In this document: one piece after another, positions 9,661 through 17,761 of the stretch
How positions within the stretch are numbered: the first letter of the stretch is position 1
How the letters are laid out: every line of letters starts with the position of its first letter
From: Aureimonas glaciei
GTDB lineage: Bacteria; Pseudomonadota; Alphaproteobacteria; Rhizobiales; Rhizobiaceae
Direction of reading: 5' to 3'
Length of the DNA stretch: 64,000 nucleotides
Assembly (NCBI RefSeq): GCF_014643375.1
Contig: NZ_BMJJ01000001.1
Span: forward strand, 763,782-827,781
Notes under the pieces: model-generated
Told to the model about the DNA's origin: nothing
What the model saw: only the letters and a program-made list of their open reading frames with translations
Databases searched by the model: none
Position numbers and translations under genes: made by a program

Positions 9661-10542
9661 GTGGCCGTTTCCGGCGGCATCGGTCTGGCGCTGGGCGGCG
9701 GCGGCGCAAGGGGGCTGGCGCACATCCACGTGCTGTCGGCCTTCGATGATCTCGGCGTCCGGCCCGCGCACATCGCCGGATCGTCGATCGGCGCCATCAT
9801 CGGCGCCGCCTATGCCAGCGGCATGTCCGGCGCCGACATCCACGCCTTTGCGCTGGAAAGCTTCGCCACCTCGCGCAGCGTCGCGGGGCGGATCTGGGCG
9901 ACGCGGCCGCCGAGTTTCGCCGAGTTCTGGGCCGATGGCGGCGTGCGCTTCGGCCAGCTGAACATCCTGCGCATCCTCAGCGCCTTCCTGCCGAAGGGCA
10001 TGCACGAGAACTTCGAGGACCTGCCGATCCCGCTGACGGTGATCGCGACGGATTTCTACGGCCGCCGGGAACTGGCGATCCGCAGCGGCGAGCTGATCAG
10101 CGCGCTCGCCGCCTCCGCCGCGCTTCCCGCCGTCTTCCGGCCGGTGCGGCGCGAGGGCGTGGTGCTGATTGATGGCGGCATCTACAACCCCTTGCCCTTC
10201 GACCATCTGCGCGGACAGGTCGGCCTCATCGTCGCCAGCGATGTGAACGGCGGGCCGTCCAGTGCCCAGCCCGAGCGCCTGCCGAGCCCGTTCGAGGCGT
10301 TGATCGGCGCCTCGCAGCTGATGCAGCAGTCGATCACCGAGACGCGGCTCAGCGTCTGTCCGCCCGATATCCTGCTGCGCCCCTCCGTCGACGGCTACGG
10401 CGTCCTCGACTTTCTGAAGACGCGGGCGATCCTCGACGGAACCGCGCCGCTGCGCGAAGAGGTCAAGCGGCTGCTGGGGCCTTTGCTCGAAAAGGGGCCG
10501 GCGCCGCTGGAGGAGTCGATCGCCGCCCTGCATGCCGGCTGA
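9661..10542 (+). CDS. Patatin-like phospholipase (RssA type)
   Basis: A 293-residue serine acyl hydrolase with a Ser-Asp dyad. Visible motifs are the oxyanion loop GGGGARG (12-18), nucleophile elbow GSSIG (40-44, Ser42) and IDGGIYNP (Asp171). There is no signal peptide, so it should act in the cytoplasm on lysophospholipids or acyl substrates. The start is the GTG at 9661, four bases after the M16 partner's stop, and places the oxyanion loop near the N-terminus as in the family. The substrate cannot be inferred from sequence. Confidence 0.9.
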   Translation: MAVSGGIGLALGGGGARGLAHIHVLSAFDDLGVRPAHIAGSSIGAIIGAAYASGMSGADIHAFALESFATSRSVAGRIWATRPPSFAEFWADGGVRFGQLNILRILSAFLPKGMHENFEDLPIPLTVIATDFYGRRELAIRSGELISALAASAALPAVFRPVRREGVVLIDGGIYNPLPFDHLRGQVGLIVASDVNGGPSSAQPERLPSPFEALIGASQLMQQSITETRLSVCPPDILLRPSVDGYGVLDFLKTRAILDGTAPLREEVKRLLGPLLEKGPAPLEESIAALHAG

Positions 10543-10572
10543 CGACCCCTACACCTCCGGCAGCCGCGGCGC

Positions 10573-11610
10573 TCAATGGGTCGCGACTTCTTCCAGGAAC
10601 CGCATCAGCCCCGTCTCCACCCGCGTCAGGCCGGCGCGCAGCCGGCCCTTGAAGAGATCGGGATCGAGCCGCTCCTCCTCATAGGCGCTGACGATCTCGG
10701 GATGCACGTAGGAGGCCCGCGCCACGGCCGGCGTGTTGCGCAGGACCTCGCTCACCGACCGCATCGCGGCGGCGACGGCGCGGCGACGCTTGGCCTCGCT
10801 CTTCTGCTCGACCCCGGCCTCCTCGATGAGGAAGCGCAGGGCCTCAGCCGAGCCATGAAAAGTGCGGAAATCCTTGGCCGAGATGCGGGCGGCCGCCGCC
10901 TCGCGCAGATAGTCGTTGAGGAGGTTCGCCGTCAGCAGTTTCGGCTTCTTGGCGCCCTGCTCCTTGAAGCTGAACAGGCGAGGTCCGCGCGTCTTGCGGA
11001 TGCGCTCCAGCGAGCGCAGCAGCGGCCGGTCGCTCACCTGTACCTGCTGCGCCTTGTTGGACTTGCCGACGAATTTCAGCACCGCCACCGATTTCGACAG
11101 GCGCAGGTTCTCCTTGCGCAGCGAGGCGACGCCGCGGCCGCCGTCCTCGGCGTATTTCTCGTGGCCCGGCCGCATGGCCGAGAGGTCGACGAGACGGGCG
11201 GCGGCAGCGGAGGTCGCCATCCGGTCGATCGTCTTGCGCCGCATGTCCTTCTGGATGCGCTTGCGCAATTTTGGCAGCGACCGCCCGAAGCGCAGCAGCC
11301 GCTCGGTCTTCACCGCATTGCGCACGTCCACCCAGCGGTCGTGGTAGCGGTATTGCAGCCGTCCCTTCTCGTCGCGGCCGATCGCCTGGATATGCCCGTT
11401 CTCGTCGACGCAGATGCGCACGTCCTGCCAGGCGGGCGGCAGCACCAGCGCATCGATGCGCGCCCTGAGCGTCTCGTCCGCGATGTCCTCGCCCTCGCGA
11501 AAGCAGATGCGGTGGCCGTCGTCGCAGGGTAGCCGCTCGATCTCGAAATCGGCAGGATCGACCATCACGAGACCGAAACGGTCGGCATGAAAGGAAAGTC
11601 GCTTGTTCAT
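10573..11610 (-). CDS. DNA topoisomerase IB (poxvirus/eukaryote-like)
   Basis: Relaxes supercoils through a 3'-phosphotyrosyl intermediate. The 345-residue protein has the KDFRTFH motif (about 256-262, catalytic Arg) and NTPAVARASYVHP, where Tyr311 is the expected nucleophile. The Lys-rich middle (about 120-215) is the DNA-clamping region. The ATG at 11610 (MNKRLSFHADRFGL) is chosen; longer in-frame starts add a non-conserved leader. A perfect GGAAC-N16-CGTT sequence lies just upstream (11639-11663), giving a predicted 5' leader of about 22 bases, so I infer EcfG-dependent stress expression. Confidence 0.93.
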   Translation of the reverse strand: MNKRLSFHADRFGLVMVDPADFEIERLPCDDGHRICFREGEDIADETLRARIDALVLPPAWQDVRICVDENGHIQAIGRDEKGRLQYRYHDRWVDVRNAVKTERLLRFGRSLPKLRKRIQKDMRRKTIDRMATSAAAARLVDLSAMRPGHEKYAEDGGRGVASLRKENLRLSKSVAVLKFVGKSNKAQQVQVSDRPLLRSLERIRKTRGPRLFSFKEQGAKKPKLLTANLLNDYLREAAAARISAKDFRTFHGSAEALRFLIEEAGVEQKSEAKRRRAVAAAMRSVSEVLRNTPAVARASYVHPEIVSAYEEERLDPDLFKGRLRAGLTRVETGLMRFLEEVATH

Positions 11611-11638
11611 CGGCCGGCCTCCATCGGTGCCGGCAGAG

Positions 11639-11663
11639 AACGGTGGCCTGGGAGGGGGGTTCC
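11639..11663 (-). promoter_or_regulatory. EcfG-type (general stress sigma) promoter of topoisomerase IB
   Basis: On the minus strand GGAAC (11663-11659), 16 bases, then CGTT (11642-11639). This equals the alphaproteobacterial EcfG/RpoE2 consensus GGAAC-N16/17-CGTT with no mismatch. The predicted transcript starts about 20-25 bases before the topoisomerase ATG. Confidence 0.7.
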
Positions 11664-11721
11664 CTCGCTGCTCTGCAACAAACCGGAGACGCCTGACAAA
11701 GCGCAACTCCGCGTGAGGCGC

Positions 11722-11746
11722 GGAACGTCTCGGCATCTTCAGCGCT
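11722..11746 (+). promoter_or_regulatory. EcfG-like promoter of the DUF2945 gene
   Basis: GGAAC (11722-11726), 16 bases, then CGCT (11743-11746): one mismatch to the EcfG consensus CGTT. It is divergent from the promoter of topoisomerase IB and about 30 bases before the DUF2945 start codon. Confidence 0.5.
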
Positions 11747-11776
11747 CTCCCGGCTGCAGCAGCGGGAGGAAGACAG

Positions 11777-11995
11777 ATGAAGAAACTGAAAAAGGGCGAC
11801 GAGGTCACCTGGAACTACGGGCGCGGGAAGGCCGAGGGCGAGGTGGACGCCGTGTTCACCGACAAGGTGACCCGCAAGATCAAGGGCAAGTCGATCACCC
11901 GCAAGGCGGACGAGGACGAGCCGGCCTATACCGTCGTCCAGGAGGACGGCGGCAAGGCGTTGAAGAGCGGTTCGGAACTGACCAAGAAACGCTGA
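11777..11995 (+). CDS. DUF2945 (HVA1/Tudor-like) small protein
   Basis: A 72-residue basic protein (MKKLKKGDEVTWNYGRGKAE...) with the DUF2945 pattern: an N-terminal GDEVTWN strand, a central TDKVTRKIKGK segment and DEPAYTV near residue 52. The family has a small beta-barrel fold; its biochemical role is not established. GGAGGAAGAC gives a good ribosome binding site. It is divergent from topoisomerase IB with an EcfG-like motif on each side, which suggests a stress function, possibly nucleic-acid or chromatin related. Confidence 0.88.
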   Translation: MKKLKKGDEVTWNYGRGKAEGEVDAVFTDKVTRKIKGKSITRKADEDEPAYTVVQEDGGKALKSGSELTKKR

Positions 11996-12061
11996 GGTCC
12001 TGCCGGGCCGATCGCCCAGTTCTGGCGGTCGGCTGGAATAAAGGCCCAGCCGGCCCGCAGA

Positions 12062-12484
12062 TCAGGCGGCGAAGACTGACGCCATGTCGGCAAAGCCTTT
12101 GAACTCCAGCGCATTGCCGGAGGGGTCGTAGAGGAAGAGCGTCGCCTGCTCGCCGGGCTCGCCTGCGAAGCGCAGCATCGGCCGCTCGATCCACCGCACG
12201 TCCTGGCGTTCCGTCAGACGCTCGGACAGCGCCTTCCAGTCCGGCATGGCGAGCACGACGCCGAAATGCGGGATCGGCACGGCATGGCCGTCGACCTGGC
12301 CGAGATCGGCCGATGCGCCCGTGCCGGGCCTCAGATGCGCCGACAGCTGGTGCCCGAAGAGATCGAAATCGACCCAGCTCGGCGACGACCGGCCGATCTT
12401 CGCGCCCAGCACGTCCTGATAGAAGCTGCGCGTCTCCTCGAGATCGCGGACGGGGAAGGCGAGGTGGAAAGGCGTGATCGACAT
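12062..12484 (-). CDS. VOC (glyoxalase/dioxygenase superfamily) protein
   Basis: A 140-residue single-domain vicinal-oxygen-chelate protein. It starts ITPFHLAFPVRDLEETRSFY, the usual first beta-alpha unit with a potential His ligand, and ends with LYDPSGNALEFKGF, which contains the C-terminal Glu ligand. Substrate unknown; the family includes dioxygenases, glyoxalases and resistance proteins. It is transcribed from the same strand as the upstream antiporter gene with 45 bases between them, so it may be the second gene of a kefB-type operon; a role in electrophile detoxification would fit that pairing but is inferred. Confidence 0.88.
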   Translation of the reverse strand: MSITPFHLAFPVRDLEETRSFYQDVLGAKIGRSSPSWVDFDLFGHQLSAHLRPGTGASADLGQVDGHAVPIPHFGVVLAMPDWKALSERLTERQDVRWIERPMLRFAGEPGEQATLFLYDPSGNALEFKGFADMASVFAA

Positions 12485-12529
12485 GAGGCTCTCTCGAAGG
12501 GGGATGGGGCGTGTGGATGGCGGCCGCTT

Positions 12530-14392
12530 CTATTCCTGGCGGATACGGCGGCGACCGAGAAGCCGGCGCCGCGGCGCGGCGGGGGGTGTGGGGGCCGCCG
12601 ACGACGGGTCGGTCTTCGGCTCGACGAGCTGAAGTTTCGGCTTCGGCTTGATCAGCGGCTCGGGCGTCGCCTTGCGCTGGTTCATCATGTCCATGCCGGC
12701 ATAGAGGCCCTCGACCTGCTGCAGTTTCAGGCGCTCGAAATCGCGGCGGCGCACGTCGTCGACGATCGCATCGGCCGTCTCCGCGTCGACGCCGAGGCCC
12801 TCCAGCGTTTCGGCGCCGAAGACGAGCGCCGACTCCAGCGTCTCGCGGATCTCGTATTCCACGCCGCGGGCGAGCAGCGACAGGGAGTGATTGCGGTCAT
12901 ACGACCGGACATAAAGCCGGATGGTCGGAAACTGCGCGCGGATGAGATCGACGATCTGGTCGGTCGTCTCCTGGTTGTTGGTGCAGACCGCGACGATCTT
13001 CGCTCGGCGGATGCCGGCCGCTTCCAGCACGTCGCGCCGGAGGCCCGAGCCGAAATAGATGCGGAAGCCGAAGCGGGCGGCATTGCGGATGCGCTCGGCC
13101 GAGGAATCGATGATCGTCACGTCCGTGCCGTTCGACAGAAGCACCTGCGCGGTGATCTGGGCGAAGCGCGAGAAGCCGATGATCAGGACATCCGAGCCCG
13201 CCCCCTCGAAATCCTCGTCGAGCTGCTCCTCCTGCAACTCGGCCGACAACCGGTTGCCGATAAAGGCGGTCAGCGGCGTCAGCGCCATCGATAGGGTGAC
13301 GATGGCGACCAGCAGCGACGAGGTCTCGACCGAGAAGATCGCATTGGCCGCCGCGCTCGCAAACAGCACGAAGGCGAATTCGCCGCCCTGGGGGAGCAGC
13401 GCGGAGACGCGGGCGGCGCTGTTGTGGCTTTCGCCGAACAGGCGCGACAGCCAATAGAGGATCACCGCCTTGACCGTGAGAAGGGCCGGGGTCGCGACGA
13501 GGATCGTCAGCCACTCCCGCGCGACGATCGCAAGGTCCACCGACAGGCCGACGCCGATGAAGAACAGGCCGAGGAGGATGCCGCGAAACGGCTCGATGTC
13601 GGCTTCCAGCTCGTGCCGGTAGCTCGATTCCGCCAGCATCACGCCGGCGATGAAGGCGCCCATGGCCATGGAGAAGCCGGCCATGGCCATCAGCATGGCC
13701 GAGCCGAGGACGACGAACAGGGCCGCGCCGATCATCACCTCGCGCGCGCCGGCATTGGCCATGATGCGGAACAGCGGGTTGAGGAGGTAGCGGCCGGCGA
13801 CGATCAGCGCGAGGATCGCCCCGACCGAGAGGCCGAACTGCATCGGGTCGAAGCCCGCCGCGGGATCGGACGTCGGCGCGAGGAAGGGGAGCACCGCCAG
13901 CAGCGGCACGACGGCGAGATCCTGGAAGAGAAGCACCGAGAACGCCGCCTGGCCGTGCCGCGTATTGGTCTCGCCGGCCTCCTCGAGCAGTTGCAGGCCG
14001 AAGGCGGTGGAGGACAGCGCGAGGCCAAAGCCGATGACGAAGCCGGCGCGCCAGTCGATTCCGAGATACACCGCGATCCCCATGATCGCCGCGCCGCTGA
14101 GGGCGACCTGGGCAAGGCCGAGGCCGAAGATCTGCCGGCGCAGCGCCCACAGGCGGCTCGCCTTCAGTTCCAGCCCGATGATGAAGAGGAGGAAGACGAC
14201 GCCGAGTTCGCCGATATGCAGGATCTCCGTGCCGTCGCCCTCGACGAGGCGCAGCACCGGGCCCATGACGATGCCGGCGAAGAGATAGCCGAGCACCGTG
14301 CCGAGGCCGATCCGTTTGAAGATCGTGCCGGCCAGGATTCCGCCGCCGAGCAGCAGGATGACTTCCAGAAACAGCGCGCGTGATTCGTCCAC
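12530..14392 (-). CDS. kefB: CPA2 monovalent cation:proton antiporter (KefB/KefC type)
   Basis: A 620-residue inner-membrane K+/H+ antiporter. Residues about 1-390 form the Na_H_Exchanger domain with 11-13 hydrophobic segments (opening FLEVILLLGGGILAGTIFKR). Residues about 405-525 form an RCK/TrkA-N domain, then an Arg/Pro-rich cytoplasmic tail. In the RCK glycine loop the sequence is GFSRFAQ, where KefB/C proteins normally have GFGRFGQ, so nucleotide binding may differ. The start is uncertain: GTG at 14392 gives the family length but has no clear ribosome binding site; an ATG at 14485 adds 31 residues. It is divergent from the tldE gene. Confidence 0.92.
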   Translation of the reverse strand: MDESRALFLEVILLLGGGILAGTIFKRIGLGTVLGYLFAGIVMGPVLRLVEGDGTEILHIGELGVVFLLFIIGLELKASRLWALRRQIFGLGLAQVALSGAAIMGIAVYLGIDWRAGFVIGFGLALSSTAFGLQLLEEAGETNTRHGQAAFSVLLFQDLAVVPLLAVLPFLAPTSDPAAGFDPMQFGLSVGAILALIVAGRYLLNPLFRIMANAGAREVMIGAALFVVLGSAMLMAMAGFSMAMGAFIAGVMLAESSYRHELEADIEPFRGILLGLFFIGVGLSVDLAIVAREWLTILVATPALLTVKAVILYWLSRLFGESHNSAARVSALLPQGGEFAFVLFASAAANAIFSVETSSLLVAIVTLSMALTPLTAFIGNRLSAELQEEQLDEDFEGAGSDVLIIGFSRFAQITAQVLLSNGTDVTIIDSSAERIRNAARFGFRIYFGSGLRRDVLEAAGIRRAKIVAVCTNNQETTDQIVDLIRAQFPTIRLYVRSYDRNHSLSLLARGVEYEIRETLESALVFGAETLEGLGVDAETADAIVDDVRRRDFERLKLQQVEGLYAGMDMMNQRKATPEPLIKPKPKLQLVEPKTDPSSAAPTPPAAPRRRLLGRRRIRQE

Positions 14393-14521
14393 GGGGGGCG
14401 TCCGACAGGTTGATTGAGGGAGGCGCTGCCGGAGCGCCACGACATAAGCGGGCCGCGCCGCTTGGCTTCCATGGCATTGCACCATAGATGTTCCCCATGC
14501 ACAAACCAGCAGGCAAAATCC

Positions 14522-15859
14522 ATGGATGACGAGACGCAAGGCCTCCTCGATGCCGGCGCACGGCTGATCGACGCCGCCCTCCGGGCCGGTGCCGACGCCG
14601 CCGACGCGGCCGTCGTCCGCTCGCAGTCGCGCGGTGCCTCGGTGCGGCTCGGCAAGGTCGAGGACACCGAATCGGCCGAGAGCGAGGATGTGGCGCTGCG
14701 CGTCTTCGTCGGCCGGCGGGTCGCGACCGTCTCGGCCGACATCCGCGCCGACATCGGCCCCCTGGTCGAGCGCGCCGTGGCGATGGCCAGGGTCTCGCCG
14801 GAGGACCCCTATGCGGGTCTCGCCGACCCCGAGCAATTCGCCCGTGACGATCTCGACCTCGATCTTTACGACGGCACCGTCATTCCCAGCACCGTCCTCG
14901 TCGAGGAGGCGATGGCGCTGGAGGATGCCGCGCGCGCCGTGGCGGGCGTGACGAACTCCGGCGGCGCCGGCGCCTCGGTCAGCGCCAGCGGCCTCGTCCT
15001 CGTCACCTCGGCCGGCTTTTCCGGTTCGCGCCAGCGCTCCAACTTCTCCCGCTCGGTCAGCGTCATCGCCGGCGAGGGGGTGAAGATGCAGCGCGACTAC
15101 GACTATGATTCGCGCCTCTTTGCCGCCGATCTCGACGCCAGTGCCGACATCGGCCGGCGGGCTGGCGAGCGCACCGTCGCCCGGGTCAATCCGCGCATGG
15201 TGCCGACCGGAAAATACGAGATCGTCTTTGATCCGCGCGTCGCCCGCGGCCTGATCGGCCATGTCATCGGCGCCATCAACGGCGCGGCGATCGCGCGAAA
15301 GACGAGTTTTCTGAAGGACCGGATGGGCATGCCCATCCTGCCGCAGTCGATGTCGATCACCGATGAGCCCTTGCTCCGCCGGCGTCCGGGATCGCGCGCC
15401 TTCGACGGCGAGGGCCTGCGCGGCGCGCCGCTGAGCCTCGTCGAGAACGGCGTCCTCAAGAACTGGATTCTCGACGGCGCCACCGGCCGCGAGCTCGGCC
15501 TGCCCGGCAATGCGCGCGCCTCGCGCTCCAGCGGCGGCGTCTCGCCTTCCTCGACCAACGTCATCGTCACGCCCGGCGCGATTACCCCGGCCGAGCTGAT
15601 CGACGGCGTGAAGACCGGCATCTACGTCACCGAGCTGATCGGGCAGGGCGTCAACATGGTCACCGGCGACTACAGCCGCGGCATTTCCGGCTTCATGATC
15701 GAGAACGGCGTCCTGACCTATCCGGTCTCGGAGGTGACGATCGCCGGCAATCTCGCCGACATGCTGCTGCAGCTGACGCCCGCCAACGACCTCGACACCC
15801 GCTTCTCCATCGTCGCGCCGACCCTCGGGCTCGGCGTCATGACGGTCGCGGGCGCCTGA
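14522..15859 (+). CDS. tldE: TldE/PmbA family protein
   Basis: A 445-residue protein of the TldD/TldE (PmbA) family, whose heterodimer degrades peptides and helps mature modified peptides and gyrase poisons such as microcin B17 and CcdA. No HExxxH zinc motif is present, so this is the TldE-type non-metal subunit; tldD is not in the window. Recognisable segments are SAESEDVALRVFVGRR (about 50-70) and the C-terminal SRGISGFMIENGVLTYPVSE. It starts the conserved Hyphomicrobiales envelope block, with only one base before the next gene. Confidence 0.93.
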   Translation: MDDETQGLLDAGARLIDAALRAGADAADAAVVRSQSRGASVRLGKVEDTESAESEDVALRVFVGRRVATVSADIRADIGPLVERAVAMARVSPEDPYAGLADPEQFARDDLDLDLYDGTVIPSTVLVEEAMALEDAARAVAGVTNSGGAGASVSASGLVLVTSAGFSGSRQRSNFSRSVSVIAGEGVKMQRDYDYDSRLFAADLDASADIGRRAGERTVARVNPRMVPTGKYEIVFDPRVARGLIGHVIGAINGAAIARKTSFLKDRMGMPILPQSMSITDEPLLRRRPGSRAFDGEGLRGAPLSLVENGVLKNWILDGATGRELGLPGNARASRSSGGVSPSSTNVIVTPGAITPAELIDGVKTGIYVTELIGQGVNMVTGDYSRGISGFMIENGVLTYPVSEVTIAGNLADMLLQLTPANDLDTRFSIVAPTLGLGVMTVAGA

Positions 15860-15860
15860 G

Positions 15861-16697
15861 ATGGTCGCGGCGAGCTTTGACCAGGACCTGGTGCTGATCG
15901 AGACCGCCGCGCGCGAGGCCGGGCGGATCGCCCTCGGCTTCTTCCGACAGGATCCGAAGGTCTGGTTCAAGGAGGGCAATTCGCCGGTCTCCGAGGCCGA
16001 TCTGGCGGTCGATTCCTATCTCAAGGAGACGCTGCTTGGGGCCCGGCCGGACTATGGCTGGTTGTCGGAGGAAACCGATCCGACGCTGGCCGCCATTGCC
16101 GCCGCCGCCTCGCCGCGGCGCTTCTTCGTCGTCGACCCGATCGACGGGACACGCTCCTACATTCGCGGCGAGGACACCTGGTGCGTCTCGATCGCCGTCG
16201 TCGAAGCCGGGCGTCCGGTCGCCGGCGTGATCGACGCGCCCGCCAAGGGCGAGGCCTTCTCGGCGGTCGCCGGTGGCACGGCACGGCTGAACGGGGCGGA
16301 GCTCACGGTGTCGATTGCCGGCGGCGGCGGGCGGCTTTCGGTCTCGATGCCCGATCCCATGCGCCGCCGGCTCGGCCCCGCCGCGCTCGCCGGCCTGACC
16401 CTCGAGCGCAACGCGCCCTCGCTCGCCTACCGGCTGGCGCTCGTCGCCGCCGGGCGTCTGGATGGCACGCTCATTCGTCCCGAGGCCAACGACTGGGACA
16501 TTGCTGCCGGCGACCTCATTCTGGAACGGGCCGGGGGAGCGCTGGTCGATCTCGCCGGCGAAATGAGGCTTTACAAGCTTGCCGGCAGAAGGCATGGCCT
16601 GCTGGTTGCGGCCGCCCGCCACGCTCTGCCTGCTATGGTCGAACTCGCCACCGCCGCGGCGGCGCCGGAGACTGCCCCACCCGCCCCGAGAGGATAA
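15861..16697 (+). CDS. 3'(2'),5'-bisphosphate nucleotidase / inositol monophosphatase family
   Basis: A 278-residue Mg2+-dependent, Li+-sensitive phosphatase. The metal site motifs are WLSEETD (Glu-Glu), DPIDGTRSYI (Asp-Pro-Ile-Asp-Gly-Thr) and NDWDIAAGD near residue 215. Substrate could be 3'-phosphoadenosine 5'-phosphate (CysQ-like) or an inositol phosphate; the sequence alone does not decide. The ATG lies one base after the tldE stop, and DUF4170 follows 4 bases later, so the gene is part of a tight operon leading to Kdo and lipid A genes. Confidence 0.93.
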   Translation: MVAASFDQDLVLIETAAREAGRIALGFFRQDPKVWFKEGNSPVSEADLAVDSYLKETLLGARPDYGWLSEETDPTLAAIAAAASPRRFFVVDPIDGTRSYIRGEDTWCVSIAVVEAGRPVAGVIDAPAKGEAFSAVAGGTARLNGAELTVSIAGGGGRLSVSMPDPMRRRLGPAALAGLTLERNAPSLAYRLALVAAGRLDGTLIRPEANDWDIAAGDLILERAGGALVDLAGEMRLYKLAGRRHGLLVAAARHALPAMVELATAAAAPETAPPAPRG

Positions 16698-16701
16698 TGC
16701 C

Positions 16702-16938
16702 ATGGTCGCGCCAGAGGATACCAAGCAGCGTCTCCATTTGGTTTTCGGCGGCGAGCTGAAATCGCTCGGAACGGTGGAGTTCAAGGATCTCGCCGGCCTC
16801 GACATCGTCGGCATCTATCCCGATTACGCCAGCGCCTTGACGGCCTGGCGGGCAAAGGCGCAGCAGAGCGTCGACAATGCCGCCATGCGCTACTTCATCG
16901 TCCATATGCACCGGCTTCTCGATCCGGATGGCGCATGA
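16702..16938 (+). CDS. DUF4170 protein
   Basis: A 78-residue soluble protein with the DUF4170 pattern (LVFGGELKSLGTVEFKDL; YFIVHMHRLLDP at the C-terminus). Function unknown. It occurs in Hyphomicrobiales between the phosphatase and lipid A/Kdo genes, as here. The ATG at 16702 follows AGAGGATAATGCC, which holds a good ribosome binding site. Possible in-frame starts of the next gene (16928) overlap its stop, suggesting translational coupling. Confidence 0.9.
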   Translation: MVAPEDTKQRLHLVFGGELKSLGTVEFKDLAGLDIVGIYPDYASALTAWRAKAQQSVDNAAMRYFIVHMHRLLDPDGA

Positions 16939-16963
16939 CCTCGGGCCAGATGCCCGCTTGATC

Positions 16964-17761
16964 ATGCGGACCGGCGACATCGGCCCCCCCGAGCAGGCGG
17001 AGAAGCCGCGCGAGAGCGGGCGCACGCGTCGCAGCCGCCTTGCGCGCCGCGTCAAGCGCCTCGGCCAGCGCGCTTTGCGGCGCCCGCCGGTGACGAAGGC
17101 CGCCGGCTGGCTCATCCACGGCGCCCTGCGCTTCGTCCGCCGCACCCAGGTCGTGGCCCCCGGCTCGAGCGACTGGACGCCGATCCTGACAAGGGAGCAT
17201 CCGGCCATCGTCGCGCTCTGGCACGGGCAGCATCTCCTCGCCCCGTTCTTCCGCCCGGAGACGCTCCCCTATGTCGCGCTGCTGTCGCGCAATGCCGATG
17301 CCGAGATCAATGCCGGCGTGGTCGAGCGCTTCGGCATCGACACGGTGCGCGGCTCGGGCGGCAGGGTGCGCCAGGCGGTGGCCGAGAAGGGCGGCGCCCG
17401 GGCGCTGATCGTCCTGCGCCGAAAGCTGGCGGAGGGATCGGGCGTGTGCATGATCGCCGACGTGCCGAAGGGGACGCCGCGCGAGGCGGGCCTCGGCATC
17501 GTCACTTTGGCGCGCCTGTCCGGCCGCCCGATCATTCCGGCCGCCGCCGTGACGTCGCGGCGCTACGTCGTCGAGAAATCCTGGGACAAGACGACCATCC
17601 CGCTGCCTTATGGTACGCTCGCCGTGGTGCTGGGCGAGCCGATCCATGTTCCGGCCGGGATCGACGCCGAAGGCATGGAAGCGGTGCGCCGCACCGTCAC
17701 GCTGGCGATCGAGGCTGCCAATGCCAAGGCGCTGGCGCTGCTCGCGGAGGCGGGACGATGA
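16964..17761 (+). CDS. DUF374 lysophospholipid acyltransferase-like protein
   Basis: A 265-residue member of the DUF374 branch of the glycerolipid acyltransferase fold. The active-site region reads ALWHGQHLLAPFF with a downstream ADVPKGTPREAGLG segment. An Arg-rich N-terminus precedes it and there is no signal peptide, so it is probably a peripheral inner-membrane enzyme. Its place between DUF4170 and waaA suggests acyl transfer during lipid A or LPS assembly, but the substrate is inferred. The start may be ATG 16928 (12 residues longer) or 16964. The stop overlaps the waaA start by 4 bases (ATGA). Confidence 0.88.
   Translation: MRTGDIGPPEQAEKPRESGRTRRSRLARRVKRLGQRALRRPPVTKAAGWLIHGALRFVRRTQVVAPGSSDWTPILTREHPAIVALWHGQHLLAPFFRPETLPYVALLSRNADAEINAGVVERFGIDTVRGSGGRVRQAVAEKGGARALIVLRRKLAEGSGVCMIADVPKGTPREAGLGIVTLARLSGRPIIPAAAVTSRRYVVEKSWDKTTIPLPYGTLAVVLGEPIHVPAGIDAEGMEAVRRTVTLAIEAANAKALALLAEAGR

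Noticed and set aside
12001-12060. Imperfect hairpin between convergent DUF2945 and VOC genes
   Set aside because: The arms pair only with a bulge and there is no U-tract, so I could not support a terminator.
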